Shown here in pieces: positions 15,416 through 23,555 of a DNA stretch of 27,861 nt. The DNA lies in contig JAEWMT010000127.1 of the NCBI GenBank assembly GCA_023393095.1, positions 1-27,861 of the forward strand, in the 5' to 3' direction. Source of the stretch: Bacillota bacterium (GTDB taxonomy: Bacteria > Bacillota > Clostridia > Lachnospirales > Lachnospiraceae). The notes beneath the pieces were generated by a model. The model searched no databases, had not been told where the DNA came from, and saw nothing but the letters and a program-made list of their open reading frames with translations. Numbering within the stretch: the first letter of the stretch is position 1; each line of letters opens with the position of its first letter. The translations under genes were made by a program, and so were the position numbers.

Positions 15416-16024
15416 ATGAGTAGAAAATTAATGTTTGGTTTTATGAAAGGTTTTATTGGAGTATTTGTAATCTCCCTGTTGGTATTGAGTAATTATGGTA
15501 CCGCAAGAGCTGAAGATAAGACGGATAATGTTGATATGTCAGCTATTATGTCGGCTCTTAACGGAAAGACAATTACGGATGGTGAAACTATTAATGTCAA
15601 CGATAATCTTCGGATTGAGTGCAAAGTAACGGTAGAAACGATTTCCGGTTCGGCACCTGTATCAAAGGATAGTTCATTAAGCAATGTAGCAGCAACTGGC
15701 AGTACAACAAAAATCTATAATGGTAATTGTTCATGCTATTATAATAACGTTCTTGTAGCAACAATAAAACATTCATTAACTATAATAAATTATGACAGCG
15801 GACTCGTTCACATAAGTTCCGGATCATTAACTGCTACTCCCAATAGTTCTTCATGGACTACAAGTACTTATGGATATTCGATTGCGAATACGGATGGATC
15901 ATATAGTAGTGCTATAGGTACAGCAAAATTGACAAGTTCATCATTAGGTAAAAGTGCATTTTACAATTGCACAGCAGCAGTAAACCCTGGTAAAGAGCCT
16001 ATCTTTACATTTGTTCAATATTAA
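15416..16024 (+). CDS. Secreted Ser/Thr-rich protein of unknown function
   Basis: The 202-residue product starts with a clear signal peptide (basic MSRKLMFGFMKG, hydrophobic core to about residue 27, likely cut after TARA). The mature ~165 residues are rich in Ser, Thr, Asn and Tyr and alternate polar and aliphatic residues, as in beta-sheet proteins. There are Cys residues in the middle (IECKV, NCSCYY) and one near the end (FYNCTA) that could form disulfides. There is no anchor, no LPxTG and no catalytic motif, and I do not recognise the family. ATG 15416 follows GAAGGAGGG; the longer frame from 15332 lacks a signal sequence. Its own promoter carries the BlaI-like operator, so it is probably the effector of the repressor/protease pair. 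Confidence 0.85.
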   Translation: MSRKLMFGFMKGFIGVFVISLLVLSNYGTARAEDKTDNVDMSAIMSALNGKTITDGETINVNDNLRIECKVTVETISGSAPVSKDSSLSNVAATGSTTKIYNGNCSCYYNNVLVATIKHSLTIINYDSGLVHISSGSLTATPNSSSWTTSTYGYSIANTDGSYSSAIGTAKLTSSSLGKSAFYNCTAAVNPGKEPIFTFVQY

Positions 16025-16070
16025 TAACACATACAAATTGAATACATAAAATAGACGTTATAATAAAGGC

Positions 16071-16137
16071 GCCTCCTTCTGTAATACTTTAAATCAATAG
16101 TTATTAAAGTATTACAGACAGGAGGCAATTATTTTTT
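16071..16137. terminator. Terminator between the secreted-protein gene and the convergent LysR gene
   Basis: GCCTCCT (16071-16077) pairs with AGGAGGC (16120-16126), and TGTAATACTTTAA (16080-16092) with its exact complement (16104-16116). A T-rich run at 16130-16137 follows. It lies between converging genes and may serve both. Confidence 0.82.
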
Positions 16138-16175
16138 GGTTGGATAATAAATAAACCCAAACCTATTATTTAATA

Positions 16176-17060
16176 TCATTTCTTATCAGCTGTTAAACTA
16201 TCGATAAAATATCTTGCTGCATCCGAAATCGGAATATCGCTATTATAAGCTGCGACCAAAGTTCTTGTAGGAATCTGCTGCGTTGTTGTTATAATGGAAA
16301 GATCATCAAATTCCTTGATACAAAAGTCTGGGATGAAGGCAACTCCAAGCCCAATTTTTGCAAGATCAATCAGCAAATCATTACTGCTGAGTTCAATCGC
16401 AGGAACTAGGTCCAGTGAATTCTCTAAGAAGAGATTATGCAGGAAAATACTTGTAGTCGAACGCTTATCCAACATCAGAATTGGATATTGCTGAAGCTCC
16501 TTGAGTGTAATGGTCCGGTTCATAATTGGAAACGCTTCACTGTTGGCAATGAAGATATCCCTGAACTCTTTTACGGGAATAATCTGCATCATATTGTTCA
16601 AAGCGGGATTCGGAGAATTGGTTACGATAATATCTACCTCATTACGTTCGAGCAGTTTCGCACATTGAAGGGATGTACCATTGGTAACCTTAATATGAAT
16701 ATTAGGGTATTTTTTATGAAAATTATTAAGGAAGGGAACCAGATAATAGCGACAGATCGTATCACTGGCGCCAATTCTTAACTGCACTCCGTTCTTTGGA
16801 TCAGCACATAGTTGATTTTCACCGCGGCTGATTAGATTAATTGCCGGTTCAATGTGCTTTAAAAGTAATTCACCTTCTTTGGTAAGAGCGACCCGTTTGG
16901 TACTACGGATAAACAGAGGCTGATTCAGACGCTTCTCCAAGGTTTTAATCGATTGACTAACCGCTGACTGACTGATGAACAGTGCATCTGCAGCATCAGA
17001 AAAACTAAGGCTTTTTGCAACTTGATAAAATACTTTATATAGTTCATAATTGATATCCAT
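16176..17060 (-). CDS. LysR-family transcriptional regulator
   Basis: The 294-residue regulator has the usual length. The N-terminal winged helix-turn-helix (1-60) contains the signature SFSDAADALFISQSAVSQSIKTLE style motif and FIRSTKRVALTKEGE; the periplasmic-binding-like co-inducer domain covers about 88-290 (LRIGASDTICRYYLVPFL). The start ATG (17058-17060, minus strand) is preceded by AAAGGAG. It is transcribed away from purL, with about 400 nt between the two start codons. LysR proteins often regulate the divergent neighbour, so purL is a possible target, but the co-inducer is unknown. Confidence 0.95.
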   Translation of the reverse strand: MDINYELYKVFYQVAKSLSFSDAADALFISQSAVSQSIKTLEKRLNQPLFIRSTKRVALTKEGELLLKHIEPAINLISRGENQLCADPKNGVQLRIGASDTICRYYLVPFLNNFHKKYPNIHIKVTNGTSLQCAKLLERNEVDIIVTNSPNPALNNMMQIIPVKEFRDIFIANSEAFPIMNRTITLKELQQYPILMLDKRSTTSIFLHNLFLENSLDLVPAIELSSNDLLIDLAKIGLGVAFIPDFCIKEFDDLSIITTTQQIPTRTLVAAYNSDIPISDAARYFIDSLTADKK

Positions 17061-17094
17061 GGTATACTCCTTTCAACAAAAATAAATAGTAGGT

Positions 17095-17158
17095 AATTGC
17101 GAAACTATATAGTCTTTGTAGTAGTATGCAATATCTAAAATTTAAGAGTTTCGTAATT
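17095..17158. promoter_or_regulatory. Candidate LysR operator: 12-bp inverted repeat with arms 52 bp apart
   Basis: AATTGCGAAACT (17095-17106) and AGTTTCGTAATT (17147-17158) are complementary except for one base. Their centres are 52 bp apart, close to five helical turns. They lie 35-100 nt upstream of the lysR start, where autoregulatory sites of this family usually are. Confidence 0.45.
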
Positions 17159-17262
17159 ATTTAAAAATAATCATGGGAATAGAAGTTGACAATATTTTAA
17201 TTGATTTGAAATAATTTCATATCTATTAGCTTGGCTAATAAAAAGGTTAACATATATTAATT

Positions 17263-17290
17263 TTGATTATAAGACAAGTTATGTTATAAT
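17263..17290 (+). promoter_or_regulatory. Promoter of purL
   Basis: TTGATT (17263-17268) and TATAAT (17285-17290) are 16 nt apart, with an extended -10 TGT before TATAAT. Transcription would start near 17297. Confidence 0.65.
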
Positions 17291-17296
17291 GCAAGT

Positions 17297-17468
17297 AGTT
17301 AAAAATATCAGAATGTTAAAAAGAAGGATCCAAGCATCTTTAGGAAGATAATCGAAAGAATTACAATGTTAAAAGAAGGAGTTAAGCTCCTTCAGAAAGC
17401 TAATCAAAAGAAGCACAATGCTAAAAGATAAATCAAAAACTACAATGTTAAGAAGAAGGAGCTTTGAT
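17297..17468 (+). promoter_or_regulatory. purL leader with repeated mini-ORFs and an anti-ribosome-site segment
   Basis: Four related copies of AATGTTAAAAGAAGGA-like sequence have their ATG at 17313, 17366, 17418 and 17445. The first two open short ORFs: 12 codons (17313-17351, MLKRRIQASLGR) and 21 codons (17366-17431, MLKEGVKLL...). The last two are in frame with purL. AAGCTCCTTC at 17384-17393 is exactly complementary to GAAGGAGCTT at 17455-17464, the purL ribosome site, and can alternatively pair with GAAGGAG just before it. This would allow two exclusive folds and translational control. It does not resemble the purine or PRPP riboswitches I know. Confidence 0.5.
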
Positions 17469-20400
17469 ATGAGCAGCGTTAAACGAATTTATGTAGAAAA
17501 GAAAAAAGCATATGCAGTAAAAGCAAAAGAATTAAGAACAGAGCTTCGCAGCTATTTAGGAATGAAAGGATTGGACGACGTACGTGTTCTGATTCGTTAT
17601 GATATAGAAAATATTAGTGAGGATACATATAAAAAATCATTGGGTACTGTATTTTCTGAGCCACCGTTAGATGTACTCTATGAAGAAAGTTTTCCGACGG
17701 GCAGTAGTGACAGGGTTTTCACCGTTGAATATTTACCGGGTCAATTTGATCAGAGGGCTGATTCTGCGGTTCAATGTGTAAAGCTATTGAATGAAAAAGA
17801 AGAACCGGTTATCCGTTCTGCCACAACTTATATTCTTTCCGGTAATATAACTGAGGAGGATTATGAGAAGATCAGAGCGTATTGCATCAACCCGGTGGAT
17901 TCCAGAAAAGCGGATGAAGAGAAACCGGATACCTTAGTTACACAGTTCAGTGATCCTGATGATGTTACTATTTTTGAAGGGTTCACTACGATGGATGAGG
18001 ACAGTTTAAAAGAGCTTTATACTTCCCTTAATTTAGCCATGACATTAAAGGATTTTCAGTTTATCCAGAATTATTTTGCAACCGAAGAGAAGCGCAATCC
18101 TACTATGACAGAGATACGTGTTCTGGATACCTATTGGTCCGATCACTGCCGTCACACCACCTTCTTAACAGAACTGAAGGATATTCAGTTTGAAGAAGGC
18201 TATTATACTGAACCAATACAAGCTGCATACAACAGCTATTTAAATGAGCGTGAGAAGCTATATAAGGGAAGAGATGATAAATATATCTCTCTTATGGATA
18301 TCGCGCTGCTGGCTATGAAGAAATTAAAAGCAGACGGTAAATTAGAGGATATGGAAGTATCCGATGAAATCAATGCCTGCTCCATAATCGTACCGGTAGA
18401 GATTGACGGTAAGACGGAGGAATGGCTGGTATTCTTTAAAAATGAAACCCACAACCATCCGACAGAGATTGAGCCCTTCGGTGGTGCGGCAACCTGTCTT
18501 GGCGGTGCAATCCGCGATCCGTTATCGGGAAGAGGTTATGTATATCAGGCGATGAGAGTAACGGGTGCAGCCGATCCAACTGTATCTGTTAAGGATACAC
18601 TTGAGGGTAAACTGGCTCAGAGAAAGATCTGTACCGGAGCGGCAGCAGGTTACAGTTCCTACGGTAACCAGATTGGGCTTGCAACCGGTCTAGTTGATGA
18701 AATATATCATCCGAATTACGTAGCAAAGAGAATGGAAATCGGTGCAGTTATGGGAGCTGCCCCGCGGAAAAATGTAATTCGTGAGAATTCCGATCCCGGG
18801 GATATCATTATACTAATGGGCGGAAGAACCGGACGCGATGGTTGCGGCGGTGCAACAGGTTCTTCGAAGAAGCATACGACACAATCCATTACAACCTGTG
18901 GTGCTGAGGTACAGAAGGGTAATGCTCCCACCGAACGTAAGCTACAGAGATTGTTCCGCAGGGAAGAAGTAAGCAGTTTAATTAAGAAATGTAATGACTT
19001 TGGTGCGGGCGGTGTATCCGTAGCAATCGGTGAGCTGGCAGTAGGTCTTCAGATTGATCTTGATAAGGTTCCCAAGAAGTATGCAGGCCTTGACGGAACA
19101 GAGCTTGCAATCTCCGAATCTCAGGAGAGAATGGCAATTGTGGTTGATCCGAAGGATGTGGATAAGATGCTTACCTACGCCGAGGAAGAGAACCTTGAAG
19201 CTGTTGTTGTTGCTGAAGTTACTGAATCACCGAGGCTTGTTATGAAATGGCGCGGCAAGGAAATTGTTAATATATCCAGAGCCTTTCTAGATACCAACGG
19301 TGCACATCAGGAAGCTGTGGCTTATATAACTATGCCTTCCAAGGAAGATAGTTATTTAGATAAAGGTGTGGAACTCTCTGGAGCTGATATAAAAGAAAAA
19401 TGGTTAAAGAATCTGTCAGCACTGAATGTATGTTCTAAAAAAGGTCTTGTTGAAATGTTTGACAGCTCCATTGGAGCAGCAACCGTAACTATGCCTTACG
19501 GCGGTAAATATCAGTTATCTCCGATTCAGACCATGACAGCGAAGCTTCCGGTATTAAGCGGTAGCTGCGATACGGTTACTATGATGAGTTACGGCTTCGA
19601 TCCTTATCTATCTAGCTGGTCTCCTTTCCATGGGTCAGTTTATGCAGTAATTTCCTCTGTAGCTAAGATTGTAGCAGCCGGTGGTGATTATTCAAAGATT
19701 CGTTTCACTTTCCAGGAATTCTTTAGAAGACTTGGAAATGATCCTAAACGCTGGGGTGAACCTCTGGTATCTCTTCTTGGAGCATATGATGCTCAGGTAA
19801 AGCTTGGTTTACCTTCCATCGGAGGAAAGGACAGTATGTCCGGAAGCTTTAATGATATCGACGTACCACCAACATTAGTTTCCTTTGCAGTTGATGTAGC
19901 AAAGAGCGATGATGTAGTTACAACAGAATTAAAGAAACCTGGTAATGTTATAGTAAAATTTGACATCAAAAAGGATGCATATGATCTTCCGAATTATGTG
20001 CAGGTAATGAATATCTATGAAAAAATCACGAAATTAGCGAGAAAAGGCGAGATAATGTCAGCTTTTGCTGTCGGCTTTGGCGGTATTGCAGAAGCAGTAA
20101 GCAAAATGGCTTTTGGTAATAAATTAGGTGTAACCCTGAATAGTGAGCTCTCTGAGAATGAATTGTTCCAACCTTCCTATGGTTCCATTATCATAGAAAT
20201 GACGAAAGATGCGGCAGCGAACTTAAATAATAGCGGTTTTACCAGTGATGAGTACAGTGAAATCGGTACAGTAACTGATACAAGCGAGTTCGTCTATGGT
20301 GATGTAAAGATAGCAATGGAAGAAGCTCTGAGTGCATGGATGGGAACCTTAGAAAAAGTATATCCTACTCATACGAAAGCTGTAGAAGAGACAGAGATAA

Positions 20401-21263
20401 AAACAGCACTTAAGACAAAGCTGTATGATGCAAAGACGGTTTATGTAGCTAAGAATAAGGTTGCCAGACCGAAGGTATTTATACCGGTATTCCCTGGAAC
20501 CAATTGCGAGTATGATTCACTGATGGCATTCAAAAATGCCGGTGCCGAGATAGAGACGTTTGTTTTCAAAAATTTGACGGAGAACAACATAAGAGAATCT
20601 GTGGGGGCCTTTGAAAAAGGTATAAAGGGGGCACAGATTCTTATGTTCCCCGGTGGCTTCTCCGCCGGAGATGAGCCAGATGGTTCCGGTAAATTTATCG
20701 CAACAGCGTTCCGTAATGAGAAGATTAAAGATGCAGTCAATGATCTATTGAAAAACCGTGATGGTCTTGCACTTGGTATCTGTAATGGTTTCCAGGCACT
20801 GATTAAACTTGGACTTGTTCCATACGGAGAGATTACTCCTCAGAAGGAAGATTCCCCTACTTTAGCAATGAACAATATCGGGCGCCATGTTTCTAAATCC
20901 GTTTATACAAAGATTGTAACCAATAAATCACCATGGTTAATGAAAGCTGAGCTTGGTGGAGTATATTCTATTCCAGCGTCTCATGGTGAAGGACGATTTG
21001 TGGCTAGCGAAGAGTGGATTAAGAAGTTATTTGAAAACGGACAGATTGCAACACAGTATGTGGACATTGACGGTAATCCTACAATGGATGAGGATTACAA
21101 CCCGAACGGTTCCTACTATGCAATTGAAGGTATCACAAGTCCGGACGGAAGAATACTCGGTAAGATGACTCACTCTGAACGAAGAGGGGCTTCCGTTGCA
21201 GTTAATATCTATGGCGATCAGAATCAATATCTCTTTGAGTCAGGTGTAGCTTATTTTAAGTAA
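17469..21263 (+). CDS. purL: Phosphoribosylformylglycinamidine synthase, single-chain form with fused glutaminase
   Basis: This cytoplasmic enzyme makes FGAM from FGAR, ATP and glutamine, the fourth step of purine synthesis. The 1264-residue chain is the long type that combines PurS-like, PurL and PurQ parts. Visible landmarks are SDHCRHTTF around residue 226, ETHNHPTEIEPFGGAATCLGG, the second AIRS-like half with PSIGGKDSMSG, and a C-terminal class I glutaminase domain starting at FPGTNCEYD (Cys1013). That domain has nucleophile Cys1105 in LGICNGFQAL and the dyad His1172/Glu1174 in SHGEGRF. ATG 17469 is chosen because of AAGGAG at 17456-17461; in-frame starts at 17418 and 17445 would add 17 or 8 basic residues. 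No other purine gene is adjacent; the gene appears monocistronic. Confidence 0.97.
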   Translation: MSSVKRIYVEKKKAYAVKAKELRTELRSYLGMKGLDDVRVLIRYDIENISEDTYKKSLGTVFSEPPLDVLYEESFPTGSSDRVFTVEYLPGQFDQRADSAVQCVKLLNEKEEPVIRSATTYILSGNITEEDYEKIRAYCINPVDSRKADEEKPDTLVTQFSDPDDVTIFEGFTTMDEDSLKELYTSLNLAMTLKDFQFIQNYFATEEKRNPTMTEIRVLDTYWSDHCRHTTFLTELKDIQFEEGYYTEPIQAAYNSYLNEREKLYKGRDDKYISLMDIALLAMKKLKADGKLEDMEVSDEINACSIIVPVEIDGKTEEWLVFFKNETHNHPTEIEPFGGAATCLGGAIRDPLSGRGYVYQAMRVTGAADPTVSVKDTLEGKLAQRKICTGAAAGYSSYGNQIGLATGLVDEIYHPNYVAKRMEIGAVMGAAPRKNVIRENSDPGDIIILMGGRTGRDGCGGATGSSKKHTTQSITTCGAEVQKGNAPTERKLQRLFRREEVSSLIKKCNDFGAGGVSVAIGELAVGLQIDLDKVPKKYAGLDGTELAISESQERMAIVVDPKDVDKMLTYAEEENLEAVVVAEVTESPRLVMKWRGKEIVNISRAFLDTNGAHQEAVAYITMPSKEDSYLDKGVELSGADIKEKWLKNLSALNVCSKKGLVEMFDSSIGAATVTMPYGGKYQLSPIQTMTAKLPVLSGSCDTVTMMSYGFDPYLSSWSPFHGSVYAVISSVAKIVAAGGDYSKIRFTFQEFFRRLGNDPKRWGEPLVSLLGAYDAQVKLGLPSIGGKDSMSGSFNDIDVPPTLVSFAVDVAKSDDVVTTELKKPGNVIVKFDIKKDAYDLPNYVQVMNIYEKITKLARKGEIMSAFAVGFGGIAEAVSKMAFGNKLGVTLNSELSENELFQPSYGSIIIEMTKDAAANLNNSGFTSDEYSEIGTVTDTSEFVYGDVKIAMEEALSAWMGTLEKVYPTHTKAVEETEIKTALKTKLYDAKTVYVAKNKVARPKVFIPVFPGTNCEYDSLMAFKNAGAEIETFVFKNLTENNIRESVGAFEKGIKGAQILMFPGGFSAGDEPDGSGKFIATAFRNEKIKDAVNDLLKNRDGLALGICNGFQALIKLGLVPYGEITPQKEDSPTLAMNNIGRHVSKSVYTKIVTNKSPWLMKAELGGVYSIPASHGEGRFVASEEWIKKLFENGQIATQYVDIDGNPTMDEDYNPNGSYYAIEGITSPDGRILGKMTHSERRGASVAVNIYGDQNQYLFESGVAYFK

Positions 21264-21310
21264 TTATCGAAAAATCATATAATCATATTTTTCTTCATAT
21301 TAAGATAAAG

Positions 21311-21357
21311 AGAAGATGCCCCTATTGGCTGTAAAAGCTTGGATAGGGGCATCTTCT
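21311..21357 (+). terminator. Terminator hairpin after purL
   Basis: AGAAGATGCCCCTAT (21311-21325) pairs with its exact complement at 21343-21357 (15 bp, 17-nt loop). No T run follows. The 3' half of this hairpin (AGCTTG...GGGGCAT) is also present, degraded, at about 25388-25410 upstream of the second oxidase gene. Confidence 0.75.
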
Positions 21358-21381
21358 ATGAAATTAAATGTCGAAATAATA

Positions 21382-21408
21382 ACCTTTTTGTCAAATAATC
21401 ATATAATA
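21382..21408 (+). promoter_or_regulatory. Sigma-K-like sporulation promoter of oxidase copy A
   Basis: AC (21382-21383), 16 nt, CATATAATA (21400-21408) fits the known mother-cell sigma-K pattern AC-N16-CATANNNTA. The whole block, with AACCTTTTTGTC between the boxes, is conserved upstream of copy B. Confidence 0.55.
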
Positions 21409-21438
21409 GAATATACTGACAATTAAGGAGGTTATAAT

Positions 21439-23343
21439 ATGATATTAAGTCATATGAAACATTTACTTACAATCAAGCCGCTTTCCAAAATACTTCATAA
21501 AATTGCAACTGACAAAACTGCAAAATCAGCCCAAAAGCTTGATCCTGCTCTAATTCGTAAATATGAAAATCAGCTTGTTAAGCCACCAGTATATAAGCCT
21601 ATTAAAAGACAAAAGAATAGTAAAAAAGGTAATGATAAAATAGAGGATATCTATAAAATAGATATGAGTGAATTTAAGCAACAGATTCTCCCAAAGGGAT
21701 TTCCGAAAACCAAAGTTTGGGGTTATGGGGGTATGGTTGAAAATCCGAAAGGAAGTGGAGCTGTATATTCCAAAAGTTCTCCCGGCGCAACTTTTGAAGC
21801 TATTCAGGGAATTCCGGTAAAGGTGAAATGGAATAACAAACTTAAAGGTAAACATCCATTTGCTGTTGATCCAACCCTGCATTGGGCTAACCCCAATCAA
21901 ATGCCGATGGATCCACCCAAACCATGGCCGCTTTTCCCACCCGGTTTTAAAAAAGCCCAGTCTCCGGTTCCCGCAGTAACGCATTTGCATGGAGGGGAAG
22001 TGCCTTCAGCTTTTGATGGTCATCCTGAAGCATGGTTTACCTATAATAAACTACATGGACCTAAATATGTGACATCTGATTATACTTATCCGAACGAACA
22101 GGAGCCGACTACGCTCTGGTACCATGATCATGCATTGGGTATTACTAGGCTGAACGTCTATGCAGGACTTGCTGGTTTCTATTTATTGAGGGAAGGTACT
22201 AAGATAAAAGAACATTGCCCAAATGAACATATAGAATCAATTTTACCAAAAGGAAAATATGAAATACCAATTGTAATACAGGATAGAATGTTTCTTAACG
22301 ATGGTTCTTTAATTTTTAATACAGTAGGAGTTAATCCCGATATCCATCCGTATTGGGTACCGGAATTCTTTGGAGATACGATTATGGTTAATGGAAAAGT
22401 CTGGCCAAATCTTAATGTGGACAGAAGGCAGTATCGTTTTCGTATACTGAATGGATCAAATGCCAGATTTTATAATCTAAAGCTTTCAAATGGTATGAAA
22501 TTTATACAAATCGGAAGTGACGGTGGATATCTGCCAAAGCCTGTAACTCTGTCATCACTTCTGCTAGCTCCTGCGGAGAGGGCGGATATTCTGATTGATT
22601 TCTCAGAAATTACTCCTGGTACTGCAATTACTATGCTTAATGATGCGAAAGCTCCCTACCCGGATGGAGCAAGTCCTGATCCGAATACTGTAGGTCAGAT
22701 CATGCAATTCAAGGTGCCTATAAAAAGCCAGAAACCTGTGAAACCACCTAAGCTACCAATGAATTTGAACTGTATACCTGAATTGAAACCAACTGTAAAG
22801 AGACTGCTTACATTAAATGAAGTACAAGGGAATAACGGACCTACGGAAGTATTGCTGAACGGTCTAAAATGGTCTAATCCTATAACGGAGGTGCCAAAGG
22901 TAGGGACAACCGAAGAATGGATGATAGTAAACCTGACCATGGATACACATCCAATTCATTTACATCTGATACAATTTCAGATATTAGATCGTCAGGACAT
23001 GAATACAATGGATTACCTAACGGAATGGGAAAAACGTAATGGAAAGCCTCCGCTAAATCATACCCCAGAAAGTGTACCGATAGATCCGTATTTGATCGGC
23101 AAGCCAAAATCGCCGGATGAGAATGAAACAGGCTGGAAGGATACCGTACGTATGAATCCGGGGCAGGTAACCAGAATATTGGTGCGTTTTGCACCTCAGA
23201 AAGTACCGACAGGAAAGGTGAAACCGGGTGAGAATCTGTTTCCGTTTAAACCATCTGTAGGACCGGGATATGTATGGCACTGCCATATTCTTGATCATGA
23301 AGACAATGAAATGATGAGACCGTATAAGGTTGAAGATAAGTAA
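21439..23343 (+). CDS. CotA-like multicopper oxidase (laccase/spore coat type), copy A
   Basis: The 634-residue oxidase resembles Bacillus CotA over three cupredoxin domains, with a longer Lys-rich N-terminus of about 70 residues. All copper motifs are present: HLHGG (His182, His184), LWYHDHALG (His229, His231), HPIHLH (His504, 507, 509) and HCHILDHEDNEM, giving T1 ligands Cys615, His620 and Met625. Compared with CotA there is an insertion rich in Pro and Trp (PPKPWPLFPPG, about 159-170). No signal peptide is seen, as for CotA, which is deposited on the spore by the mother cell. Such enzymes oxidise phenols, bilirubin or metals such as Mn(II) while reducing O2 to water. A strong ribosome site AAGGAGG (21425-21431) precedes ATG 21439. 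Confidence 0.95.
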   Translation: MILSHMKHLLTIKPLSKILHKIATDKTAKSAQKLDPALIRKYENQLVKPPVYKPIKRQKNSKKGNDKIEDIYKIDMSEFKQQILPKGFPKTKVWGYGGMVENPKGSGAVYSKSSPGATFEAIQGIPVKVKWNNKLKGKHPFAVDPTLHWANPNQMPMDPPKPWPLFPPGFKKAQSPVPAVTHLHGGEVPSAFDGHPEAWFTYNKLHGPKYVTSDYTYPNEQEPTTLWYHDHALGITRLNVYAGLAGFYLLREGTKIKEHCPNEHIESILPKGKYEIPIVIQDRMFLNDGSLIFNTVGVNPDIHPYWVPEFFGDTIMVNGKVWPNLNVDRRQYRFRILNGSNARFYNLKLSNGMKFIQIGSDGGYLPKPVTLSSLLLAPAERADILIDFSEITPGTAITMLNDAKAPYPDGASPDPNTVGQIMQFKVPIKSQKPVKPPKLPMNLNCIPELKPTVKRLLTLNEVQGNNGPTEVLLNGLKWSNPITEVPKVGTTEEWMIVNLTMDTHPIHLHLIQFQILDRQDMNTMDYLTEWEKRNGKPPLNHTPESVPIDPYLIGKPKSPDENETGWKDTVRMNPGQVTRILVRFAPQKVPTGKVKPGENLFPFKPSVGPGYVWHCHILDHEDNEMMRPYKVEDK

Positions 23344-23416
23344 CATTAATTGTTAGATAATCAATGAATGAAAATGAAAATAAACCTTTAGGTTTTATAT
23401 ATTCGTCTAAATAATC

Positions 23417-23478
23417 AAAGTTGCTGCATAATAACAGATTGTAAGTTTTTAAGTATTATGTTATAGTGCAGCAACTTT
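23417..23478 (+). terminator. Terminator-like hairpin after oxidase copy A
   Basis: AAAGTTGCTGCA (23417-23428) pairs exactly with TGCAGCAACTTT (23467-23478), extended inside by ATAAC/GTTAT. The same hairpin, slightly changed, follows copy B. Confidence 0.65.
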
Positions 23479-23489
23479 ATTAATAAGTT

Positions 23490-23555
23490 ATTATCAACAT
23501 CAGCATCACATGGATTTTTATAGATTAACGCTGGTATTTGCAATAACTCTTATTC
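23490..23555 (+). pseudogene. Remnant of a LysE-type exporter gene
   Basis: The plus strand here aligns with positions about 27765-27830 inside the intact exporter gene: TCAACATCAGCATCACATGG against TCAACATCAACATCCCATGG, then CTGGTATTTGC in both. The peptide STSASHGF corresponds to STSTSHGF, then a TAG stop and a 2-nt loss shift the frame before LTLVFAI (intact FTLVFAI). The promoter, the start and everything after this piece are missing. It overlaps the 3' end of the minus-strand DUF4179 gene by a few bases. Confidence 0.7.

Noticed and set aside
17297..17468. Purine or PRPP riboswitch before purL
   Set aside because: No purine aptamer core (TATA...TAATATGG and paired loops) and no intrinsic terminator lie before the start codon; short ORFs and an anti-ribosome-site explain the repeats better.
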